Part shown: positions 1-5,587 of the stretch, in pieces
How positions within the stretch are numbered: the first letter of the stretch is position 1
Layout: every line of letters begins with the position of its first letter
Assembly (NCBI GenBank): GCA_020722685.1
Contig: DYKH01000040.1
Location: 22,479-35,606 of the forward strand
DNA from: Caldithrix sp.
GTDB lineage: Bacteria; KSB1; UBA2214; DYKH01
Reading direction: 5' to 3'
Length of the DNA stretch: 13,128 nucleotides
Made by a program: the position numbers and the translations under genes
Notes under the pieces: generated by a model
Told to the model about the DNA's origin: nothing
Seen by the model: only the letters and a program-made list of their open reading frames with translations
Databases searched by the model: none

Positions 1-1
1 C

Positions 2-346
2 ATCATTGTTTTGCTTGCGGCGGTTTGGGTTTACTTTGCCGTCCCAGAGAAATTGCCGGAAAGCTTGAAGGAAAGCATTTTGACTCCGATCTTTTTCGTC
101 TATCCGCTCGTTTACAATTTGCTGCTGTTCGCCATAACGGGCGTCCTGCTAAAAATCGCCAACTCACGGATCGACGGTTTTGCCCAGGTCATAGCGACAT
201 TGACCCTTATCCTCGCCGGCTTGATACGATACTTCGACCGGTTTTGGATTGGGCTGCCGCGACCCACGATGATGGTGGTCGCCGGACTGATCCTCTTGGC
301 ATTTGCCCTCTCGCTACGGAACAAGAAAAGTGGAGCCATCGCATGA
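2..346 (+). CDS. C-terminal part of a DUF2157/DUF4401-like multi-pass membrane protein (5' end outside window)
   Basis: The reading frame is open from base 2, so this is the tail of a longer gene whose start lies upstream; the internal TTG at 11 is unlikely to be the true start. The visible ~115 residues contain about four hydrophobic segments (near window bases 2-35, 90-150, 175-225 and 265-315) and end in a short basic tail (RNKKSG). The stretch with IRYFDRFW followed by a last helix and charged tail resembles the C-terminus of DUF2157/DUF4401 membrane proteins. These are commonly encoded directly before GDYXXLXY-domain proteins, and that is the arrangement here: the stop codon overlaps the next start as ATGA (343-346), which implies translational coupling. 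The role is unknown; it acts in the inner membrane, probably with its neighbour. The family call rests on the C-terminal pattern and the neighbour, not on a full-length protein. Confidence 0.6.
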   Translation: MIVLLAAVWVYFAVPEKLPESLKESILTPIFFVYPLVYNLLLFAITGVLLKIANSRIDGFAQVIATLTLILAGLIRYFDRFWIGLPRPTMMVVAGLILLAFALSLRNKKSGAIA

Positions 347-1302
347 AGACAAAAACGTCGTTTACCATAATCGTAATCTTACAGCTCCTCGTTTTGGCCT
401 ATTTGGTTTCTGATGCCTTCACCACGGTTTCCAAAGGACAAAAGATCACTTTGGCGGTCAAATCGAGCTCTCTGCAGGGCATTATCGACAACCATCAGGT
501 TGTATTGCCGCTGGCTATTTCCGAAATCTCTACGGCGGAAATCGCAAGCGACCAAACGAAATTCAAGATTGATGATCAAGTCCTGGTGCGCCTGGCGCAA
601 AAAGGCGACTACTGGCAACCGGAATATGTCGGCAAGCGTGCGCCGGTCAAAAGCGACCATGGCATCATACTCCAAGGCAAAGTGGGACAGGTTGAAGAGC
701 TGCAAAAATACACCGTTAAATATGAGGTCCAAGGCAAAGAATATGAAGGTATTTTTGCCAAGCCACTCTCCAAGAATATCAGCAAAGGCAAAGGCGCCTG
801 GGTTTATGTCGACCAAAACGATCCGGGCAAAATTGAAAGCTTGACACAGTTTGTCGAAATGCCGAACCGCGTCCTCGGCTTGGTTCGGTCCGCCGCCATG
901 TGGCCGCAAAACCCCAACGGTTGGAATTTGTCACTGAGCTATGAAGTAAACGGCAAAAAGATCGAGGGACGTTTTTCCGGGACGTTCACCAAACGAACAC
1001 CCAAAGAAGGAGACACTGTGGCCCTTACCTACCAGGATGCGGTGCACCCGGAGAATGTGGTTTTTGTCGATCTCATGCCGCTTTGGCCCGGCAAGGTAGT
1101 GGAAAGAAGCACGGTTTATGCGCTCGATATTGAGTATGATTTTGCCAAGCATAACCTTCCGCAACACGCCGCCAAGCAGCTCCAAGATTTAGCCGAAAAA
1201 GTCAAAACGGCGGAAATCAGCGCTGAAGCTGCCGTACGACATTCCGGGCGAGCTACTTTGACCCAACTGCACGTCGGCTCGGAAACGATTGAATTGAACT
1301 AA
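343..1302 (+). CDS. GDYXXLXY-family membrane-anchored protein with two DUF3592-like inserts
   Basis: This 319-residue protein has one N-terminal hydrophobic segment (about residues 7-26) and then a mainly beta, extracytoplasmic region. I chose the ATG at 343 because it overlaps the preceding stop (ATGA) and puts the hydrophobic anchor at the N-terminus; the frame is open further upstream, but that part only shadows the previous gene. Residues 41-100 and 250-316 match the start and end of GDYXXLXY-domain proteins, including the closing SGRATLTQL pattern. The signature position itself appears degenerate (DNHQVVLPL, 49-57). Between these ends sit two similar modules, about 121-168 and 194-244, each with a Y-E-V-x-G-K-x-x-E-G core, a KG or EGD turn and a V-x-x-D/Y-Q strand; they resemble DUF3592-type repeats. 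Typical members are, from memory, under 200 residues, so this one is enlarged. Biochemical function is unknown. Confidence 0.6.
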   Translation: MKTKTSFTIIVILQLLVLAYLVSDAFTTVSKGQKITLAVKSSSLQGIIDNHQVVLPLAISEISTAEIASDQTKFKIDDQVLVRLAQKGDYWQPEYVGKRAPVKSDHGIILQGKVGQVEELQKYTVKYEVQGKEYEGIFAKPLSKNISKGKGAWVYVDQNDPGKIESLTQFVEMPNRVLGLVRSAAMWPQNPNGWNLSLSYEVNGKKIEGRFSGTFTKRTPKEGDTVALTYQDAVHPENVVFVDLMPLWPGKVVERSTVYALDIEYDFAKHNLPQHAAKQLQDLAEKVKTAEISAEAAVRHSGRATLTQLHVGSETIELN

Positions 1303-1388
1303 AATTTTACGCCTTTTCAAAAAACTGTGGTGAGGAGGCCCAGTGCCTCATCGCAGTGTGTGGCCGATCCAGGCGTTGACATCATGCT

Positions 1389-2354
1389 ATGAGCTCTATT
1401 TCAAAAATGCATGACGGGGTTGTTTATGAGAGCCGGGTCATTCCGAGCATGGGCACGCAACTCGAAGCCGTTCTTGTCCACGGCGACAAAAACTTGCTCA
1501 CCGGTTTGCTGAATGAGATAGCGGAAGAACTGACGCGCCTGGACAACAAGCTCAGCCATTACAAAGTCACTTCCGACGTTTCGCGGATCAACCGGGCGGC
1601 CGGCGTCGAACCGGTTTTGGTCGATTATGAGATGATCGACATCCTGCAACAGGCCATCGACGCTTATCAACAAACGGACGGCGCCTTTGACGTGACGGTG
1701 GGGCCGTTGCTCAAGCTGTGGGGATTTTTCAGCAAGCAGCACCGAGTGCCGGACGACGCTGAGATCAACAGCGTGAAAAGCTTGATCGGCAGCGACAAGA
1801 TTCGGATCCATCGCGCCCAGCATAGCGTTTTTTTGCAAAAGGCAGGCATGTCTCTCGACTTGGGAGCGCTCGGCAAGGGCTATGCACTGGAGTCGATCGC
1901 AAAGATTTTGCGTCCGTACACCGACCTGTCCGCATTCCTGAGCTTTGGAGGCAGCAGCATTTACAGTCAGGGCGCGCCGCAGAAAAGGAACGGCTGGAAT
2001 TTTAACTACCGGGCTGCAGACCGTCCGGCGGAACGGTACCTGGAGGTATCGCTGAAAAACCAAGGTTTTTCCGTTTCGGCCAACTATAATCAGAGCTTTG
2101 CCATAGCCGGAAAAGCTTTTGGCCACATTTTCCAGCCGCAGCTTTGTCGCCCGACCGAAGAACTGTTGTCAGCGGCGGTCATCAGCAAATCGCCAATGCG
2201 AGCAGAAATGCTTTCGACCGCATTCATGGTCATGGGCTTGGACAAGAGTAAAGAGTTTTTGGCTGGAGAAAAAGCCACCCAGGCAATTCTGACTTTTCTC
2301 GAGCCGGGATCGGATGTTTTACAGGTGGAAAAAATCAATTTTGAGGAGGCATAG
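1389..2354 (+). CDS. apbE: ApbE-like FAD:protein FMN transferase
   Basis: ApbE enzymes use FAD to attach FMN covalently to a Ser/Thr of target flavoproteins such as NqrB/C and RnfD/G. The 321-residue product shows the family pattern in order: MGTQLEAV (21-28), SHYKVTSDVSRIN (56-68), GAFDVTVGPLLKLWGF (98-113), DLGALGKGYALE (157-168), SFGGSS (185-190), the NY-x-Q-S region (232-236), GHIFQP (245-250) and RAEMLSTAFMVMG (271-283). Two positions deviate. The usual HIIDP is HIFQP, and the metal-binding Asp of the A-D-x-L-x-T motif is Glu273. No signal peptide or lipobox is visible, unlike many ApbE proteins that act outside the inner membrane. No strong ribosome binding site precedes the start. The next gene begins 5 bases after the stop and its ribosome binding site lies inside this gene. 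No flavinylation target motif was seen in the window. The family is clear; transferase activity is inferred. Confidence 0.85.
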   Translation: MSSISKMHDGVVYESRVIPSMGTQLEAVLVHGDKNLLTGLLNEIAEELTRLDNKLSHYKVTSDVSRINRAAGVEPVLVDYEMIDILQQAIDAYQQTDGAFDVTVGPLLKLWGFFSKQHRVPDDAEINSVKSLIGSDKIRIHRAQHSVFLQKAGMSLDLGALGKGYALESIAKILRPYTDLSAFLSFGGSSIYSQGAPQKRNGWNFNYRAADRPAERYLEVSLKNQGFSVSANYNQSFAIAGKAFGHIFQPQLCRPTEELLSAAVISKSPMRAEMLSTAFMVMGLDKSKEFLAGEKATQAILTFLEPGSDVLQVEKINFEEA

Positions 2355-2359
2355 ATAGA

Positions 2360-3619
2360 ATGGCAAGTGAGTATTCTCGTAGAGATTTTATCAAAACGAC
2401 TGGAGCTGTTGGCTTGGGCGCCGCCGCGGTTTTCGGGAATCGTTCCGGCCTGGCCGCCATTGAAAAGATGGCGCCCAGCGATACCGTGCAGATCGGCGTC
2501 ATAGGCACCGGCAGCCGCGGCCAGCATCTGATACAGAATTTTCTGACGATTCCCGGCATCAACATCCGAGCCGTGTGCGACATCTATGAGCCAAATCTCA
2601 AAAAGGGGTTGAGCCTATCCGGTGGCGAAAAGACGAAAAGCTTCACCGACTACCACAAGCTGCTCGAGGAGAAAGAGATCGATGCCGTCCTGATTGCCAC
2701 TCCCTTGAATCTGCATGCAGAAATGAGCATCGCCTCTATGGACGCTGGCAAGGACGTTCTGTGCGAAAAATCCCTCGCTCTTACGATTGACGAATGCCAT
2801 CAAATCATGGAATCCGTCAACAAGACGGGCCGGGTTTTTCAAATCGCTCATCAACGACGCTACATGCCGCGCTACCAGCGCGTTGCGCAACTCATCGAGG
2901 AGGGCGTGATCGGCAAAATCGTGGCCATCAGAGCCCAATGGCACCGCAATGAAGATTGGCGTCGTTCGATCCCGGATCCTTCTCTGGAAAAGCTGCGCAA
3001 CTGGCGGCTTTATCGCCAATTCTCCGGCGGCTTGATGACGGAGCTGTGCTCGCATCAGTTGCACATCGCCAATTGGGTTCTCAAAGAGCATCCGGTGAGC
3101 GTGGTCGGATTCGGCGGTATCGACTTTTACAAGGACGGTCGCGAGGTGTACGACAACGTGCACGCAGTTTTCAACTATCCCAGCGGTGTGCGCTTCTCGT
3201 ACACCAGCTTCACTACCAACGGCCACTATGGCTGTTCGGAACAGATTATGGGCGAAAAGGGCACCATTGAGATCACCACTGCCAAGGCGACTCTCTATCT
3301 GGAAAAGCCAAAGCCGCGTCCTGCTTTCAAGACTTTCGTCACCAATCTCGAAAGAGAGTTGTTTGCTTCGGTGAATATCGGCACCGCCTCGTTCTTGCCG
3401 GAAGAAGGCGGTATGGACCCGGGCACGGAAATCGATGTGGTGCAAGACAAAGATGATACTTATTACGAATTGAGCGCCTTTGCCAATCACGTCCGCAACC
3501 ACGAACGCCCGCTATGCGACGTGGTGGAAGGCTTTGACACAACGGTTGCGGTGCTCATGGCCAATGAAGCCATGGACAAGCAGGAAATCGTCATGTGGCC
3601 ATCCCATTTGCGGGCATAG
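2360..3619 (+). CDS. Tat-exported Gfo/Idh/MocA family oxidoreductase
   Basis: This is a 419-residue NAD(P)-dependent sugar or cyclitol oxidoreductase-type protein. The N-terminus has a twin-arginine signal, SRRDFIK at 6-12, followed by an Ala/Gly-rich hydrophobic stretch to about residue 33, so the folded, cofactor-loaded enzyme is expected to cross the inner membrane. The Rossmann fold starts at 43 with GTGSRG (49-54) and the acidic AVCDIYE after strand 2 (71-77). IDAVLIATP (107-115) and CEKSLALT (135-142) follow; Lys137 matches the family's catalytic Lys, but the usual EKP is EKS. The C-terminal domain carries GGLMTELCSHQLH (223-235), where His232 matches the conserved His and Glu228 replaces the more common Asp. 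A GAGGAGG site at 2343-2349 inside apbE, 10 bases before the ATG, supports this start. The gene is probably cotranscribed with apbE and ends at the terminator at 3642-3677. The substrate cannot be read from the sequence. Confidence 0.88.
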   Translation: MASEYSRRDFIKTTGAVGLGAAAVFGNRSGLAAIEKMAPSDTVQIGVIGTGSRGQHLIQNFLTIPGINIRAVCDIYEPNLKKGLSLSGGEKTKSFTDYHKLLEEKEIDAVLIATPLNLHAEMSIASMDAGKDVLCEKSLALTIDECHQIMESVNKTGRVFQIAHQRRYMPRYQRVAQLIEEGVIGKIVAIRAQWHRNEDWRRSIPDPSLEKLRNWRLYRQFSGGLMTELCSHQLHIANWVLKEHPVSVVGFGGIDFYKDGREVYDNVHAVFNYPSGVRFSYTSFTTNGHYGCSEQIMGEKGTIEITTAKATLYLEKPKPRPAFKTFVTNLERELFASVNIGTASFLPEEGGMDPGTEIDVVQDKDDTYYELSAFANHVRNHERPLCDVVEGFDTTVAVLMANEAMDKQEIVMWPSHLRA

Positions 3620-3641
3620 GCTACCTGCAAAAATAAAGGTT

Positions 3642-3677
3642 AAAACCGTGAACGCCCGGCGCTTTCGCGGTTTTTTT
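3642..3677 (+). terminator. Rho-independent terminator after the Gfo/Idh/MocA gene
   Basis: An inverted repeat pairs AAAACCGTGAACGC with GCTTTCGCGGTTTT around a short GC-rich loop. It contains one G-U pair and one mismatch and runs directly into seven T residues (3671-3677). It begins 22 bases after the oxidoreductase stop codon, so it is well placed to end the apbE-oxidoreductase transcript. Confidence 0.85.
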
Positions 3678-3761
3678 GTTGCAGATCGAAAAGGACGTGC
3701 GACCAAGGCTGGTGCACTATAGGGAGTATAAGCTTGGTAACTGACGACAGAGTATTAGAGC

Positions 3762-3886
3762 GACAGGATGACAGGATGGTGCAGATCGACAGGATAAAGA
3801 TCGTGAGTGTGGGATCGCCAGCAAGAGGACGTGGTTGATCCTAAAACGACAATCCTGTGAATCCGCGTCATCCTGATCATCCTGTC
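3762..3886. repeat. Degenerate ACAGGAT-type inverted repeat in the intergenic spacer
   Basis: The left arm (3762-3795) contains three copies of ACAGGAT, twice in the run GACAGGATGACAGGATG and once as GACAGGAT at 3788-3795. The right arm (3852-3886) carries the complement, ATCCTGT at 3852-3858 and CATCCTGATCATCCTGTC at 3869-3886. The outer parts of the arms can pair almost fully (GACAGGATGA...CAGGATG on both), with about 56 bases between the arms. The element lies in the 358-base spacer between the terminator and the pterin genes, where I find no convincing coding frame. Short ACAGGAT/ATCCTGT arrays of this kind occur between genes in many environmental bacterial genomes, as far as I recall; their role is unknown. 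Confidence 0.7.
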
Positions 3887-3966
3887 ACCCAAAGGCCCTG
3901 AACGGCGGTAGCCCCTGTGATCAGATACCGATCTTGAGTAAAGCTCCCTTGCTCTAAAAGCCGGTT

Positions 3967-3972
3967 AGGAGG
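3967..3972 (+). promoter_or_regulatory. Strong ribosome binding site (AGGAGG) of the pteridine reductase-like gene
   Basis: A perfect AGGAGG lies 5 bases before the ATG at 3978 and fixes that start, which also places the nucleotide-binding strand right at the N-terminus, as expected for a cytoplasmic SDR. Confidence 0.85.
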
Positions 3973-3977
3973 AAATC

Positions 3978-4691
3978 ATGCCGGGGACTGCATTAATCAC
4001 CGGAGGGGCAAAGCGTATAGGCCGGGCCATTGCCATAGGCTTAGCCGAAAAGGGATATGACATTGCGCTTCACTACTCCTCTTCAAAAACCGAAGCGGAA
4101 GGCGTGGTCACGGAAGTAAACCAGCGCGGTCGTGAGTGCGAGTTGTTTCCCTGCGATTTTGCCAGAATGGATCAAGTCGCCAATCTGGTGCCGGCGGTCT
4201 TGCAGCGTTTTCCGGACTGCAATGTGCTCATCAACAGCGCCTCGGTCTTTAAGCAGCAGCGCTTCTTGGAGACCGAAGAAGCCTTTTTCGACGAGCATTT
4301 CGCCGTCAATTTCAAGACGCCATTTTTTCTGACACGGGATTTTGCCAAGTATTGCCGGCAAGGCCAGGTCATCAATTTGCTGGATACCAAGATCAGCAAA
4401 ACCTCGCGCGAGTTCTTTGTTTACACGCTGACCAAAAAACTGCTGGCCTCTTTCACCGAGCTGGCGGCGAAAGAGTTAGCCCCCAACATCCGCGTCAATG
4501 GCGTTTGTCCCGGACTCATTCTTCCGCCGCCGGGACAGGACGATGAGTATTTGCTTCAAAAAGCCAAGTCCATTCCCCTCCAGCGCAAAGGCGATCCGGC
4601 AAACATTGTTTCCGCCATTCTATTTTTGTTGGATAATCCCTTCGTCACTGGAGAATGGATTTTTGTCGATGGGGGCGAGCATCTCAAATAA
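3978..4691 (+). CDS. folM: FolM/PTR1-like pteridine reductase (short-chain dehydrogenase), probable dihydromonapterin reductase
   Basis: This 237-residue short-chain dehydrogenase/reductase probably reduces a dihydropterin (dihydromonapterin or dihydrofolate) with NADPH in the cytosol. The nucleotide-binding motif is TGGAKRIG (8-15), the TGxxxRxG form typical of pteridine reductases rather than the TGxxxGxG of ordinary SDRs. The active site reads as Asp136, Tyr149 and Lys153: the usual SDR serine is replaced by Asp exactly 13 residues before Tyr, the same spacing as in Leishmania PTR1 (Asp181, Tyr194, Lys198). INSAS (85-89) is the counterpart of the family NNAS motif, and Asn111 and the CPG at 177-179 are also family features. 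It is the first gene of a cluster with FolX-like and FolK-like genes, which supports a pterin substrate. A generic SDR of other specificity is possible but less likely. FolM versus another pteridine reductase is an inference from the neighbours. Confidence 0.78.
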   Translation: MPGTALITGGAKRIGRAIAIGLAEKGYDIALHYSSSKTEAEGVVTEVNQRGRECELFPCDFARMDQVANLVPAVLQRFPDCNVLINSASVFKQQRFLETEEAFFDEHFAVNFKTPFFLTRDFAKYCRQGQVINLLDTKISKTSREFFVYTLTKKLLASFTELAAKELAPNIRVNGVCPGLILPPPGQDDEYLLQKAKSIPLQRKGDPANIVSAILFLLDNPFVTGEWIFVDGGEHLK

Positions 4692-4697
4692 GATGAT

Positions 4698-4728
4698 ATC
4701 TTCCGAAAGCTTGGAGCTTCCAGAAGAT
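4698..4728 (+). other. Imperfect hairpin between the folM-like and folX-like genes
   Basis: ATCTTC (4698-4703) pairs with GAAGAT (4723-4728), and AAGCT (4707-4711) pairs with AGCTT (4715-4719) around a TGG loop, with two mismatches between the two helices. It starts 7 bases after the folM-like stop. No T-run follows, so it is not a classical terminator; it could affect RNA stability or the ratio of the two products. Confidence 0.4.
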
Positions 4729-4770
4729 TGCAAGAATAGCCATGTCATCCAATTTCTATAGGGAAAGACC

Positions 4771-5124
4771 ATGATCATCCGCATCAAAAACCTTCGCCTC
4801 CGTACCATCATCGGCTTTAACGACTGGGAGCGAAAAGACAAGCAGGACGTGGTCATCAACGTCGAGGCCGAGCTTGATGACGCCTCACTGCAAGGTAGCG
4901 GCGAGACCGAGCCTCCAGTGAATTACCGATCCATTGCCAAGCGCATCATCAGCGAGGTCGAGACGGCGGATTTCTACTTGCTGGAGAAACTGGCCGCACA
5001 TCTTTTGTCTGTCGTCATGGATTTTGCTGGGGTGAAAAAGGCGATGGTCGAGGTAGACAAGCCGCATGCGCTGCGCTTTGCCGATTCGGTCTCCATCTCG
5101 TGCACCGCTGAGAGGCATGAATGA
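4771..5124 (+). CDS. folX: FolX-like dihydroneopterin triphosphate 2'-epimerase (FolB/FolX family)
   Basis: This is a 117-residue tunnelling-fold pterin enzyme. The fold-family active residues are present: Glu20 (in DWE), Tyr52 (in NY), Glu72 (in LLEKLA) and Lys97 (in DKPHA), matching Glu22, Tyr54, Glu74 and Lys100 of S. aureus dihydroneopterin aldolase. However, the N-terminus IIRIKNLRLRTIIG, the QDVVINV strand and the end VEVDKPHALRFADSVS closely follow E. coli FolX as I remember it, and not E. coli FolB. FolX epimerises dihydroneopterin triphosphate at C2' to the monapterin form, which FolM then reduces. The FolM-like gene directly upstream fits this. The gene overlaps the next one as ATGA (5121-5124). 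An automatic pipeline may name it FolB; aldolase activity cannot be excluded from sequence alone, since FolB enzymes can also epimerise. Confidence 0.75.
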   Translation: MIIRIKNLRLRTIIGFNDWERKDKQDVVINVEAELDDASLQGSGETEPPVNYRSIAKRIISEVETADFYLLEKLAAHLLSVVMDFAGVKKAMVEVDKPHALRFADSVSISCTAERHE

Positions 5125-5504
5125 ATCAGGTGGTTATCGGCATCGGCTCAAATATCCAGCCGGATGAGAATATCGCTCAAGCCAAGAAGAGAATCGCCAC
5201 TCGCCATCGTATCCTGTCGGAATCGCAATTCGTACAGACCAAGCCGATCGGTCTAACTGGGCAGCCGGATTTCAGCAACGGCGTCCTTTTGCTTGAAACG
5301 GACATGGAAAAAGTCGAGCTGAAGCGTTGGCTGAAAGAGTTAGAAACTGACATGGGCCGACAAGGCGGCGTACACAAATTTGGCCCGCGGCCCATCGACT
5401 TGGACATTCTCGTCTGGAATGGTCAGGTCATTCATCAAGACGTTTTTGAGAGGGATTTCCTGCAAAAGGCAATTTTGGAAGTTTTGCCGCATATAGAGTT
5501 TTAA
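5121..5504 (+). CDS. folK: FolK-like 6-hydroxymethyl-7,8-dihydropterin pyrophosphokinase, short divergent form
   Basis: HPPK transfers pyrophosphate from ATP to 6-hydroxymethyl-dihydropterin before folate assembly. The 127-residue product shows GIGSNIQPDENIAQA (7-21), the TKPIG and QPDFSNG segments (40-54, Asn53 matching the pterin-binding Asn) and GPRPIDLDIL (88-97), with Asp93 and Asp95 as the magnesium-binding pair and Arg90 as the conserved Arg of GPR. It is about 30 residues shorter than E. coli FolK (159) because the C-terminal tail is missing. In the arginine-rich loop, where E. coli has RVR and then R before WGPR (R82, R84, R88), this protein keeps Arg80 but has Gly82 and Lys86. The start overlaps the folX-like stop, so translation is coupled. 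Membership of the family is clear. Whether it is the cell's housekeeping FolK or a paralogue devoted to the monapterin branch cannot be told here. Confidence 0.85.
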   Translation: MNQVVIGIGSNIQPDENIAQAKKRIATRHRILSESQFVQTKPIGLTGQPDFSNGVLLLETDMEKVELKRWLKELETDMGRQGGVHKFGPRPIDLDILVWNGQVIHQDVFERDFLQKAILEVLPHIEF

Positions 5505-5575
5505 GAGAAAGCCCGTGTATCATAACCGGAGGTCACGTCTACGCTATGGGAGTTCGTCGCCACGCAACTTTTAGC

Positions 5576-5583
5576 AGAGGAGG
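5576..5583 (+). promoter_or_regulatory. Ribosome binding site AGAGGAGG that decides the start of the large secreted protein
   Basis: AGAGGAGG ends 4 bases before the ATG at 5588. The in-frame ATG at 5546 has only a GGAGG about 12 bases away and would put 14 charged residues in front of the signal peptide, so 5588 is preferred. Confidence 0.75.
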
Positions 5584-5587
5584 CGTT

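Noticed and set aside
25..342. N-terminal extension of the GDYXXLXY-family gene back to base 25
   Set aside because: The extended part is rich in Arg/Pro/His and only shadows the membrane protein in the other frame; ATG 343 overlaps the upstream stop and gives a normal N-terminal anchor.
1401..2126. Antisense frame opposite apbE
   Set aside because: It is a shadow of the conserved ApbE gene, with no domain of its own.
2615..3502. Long antisense frame opposite the Gfo/Idh/MocA gene
   Set aside because: It is a shadow of a clearly conserved gene on the + strand, with no recognisable domain.
3762..3886. CRISPR array
   Set aside because: The repeated word is only about 7-9 bases, spacing is uneven and the copies face each other in inverted orientation.
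3934..3960. Promoter TTGAGT...TAAAAG before the pteridine reductase-like gene
   Set aside because: The spacer is only 15 bases, the -10 match is poor and the resulting transcript start would fall on the ribosome binding site.
4771..5124. Plain FolB (dihydroneopterin aldolase) call
   Set aside because: The fold and catalytic residues fit, but the N- and C-terminal sequence patterns and the FolM-like neighbour fit FolX better; kept as an alternative in the feature entry.
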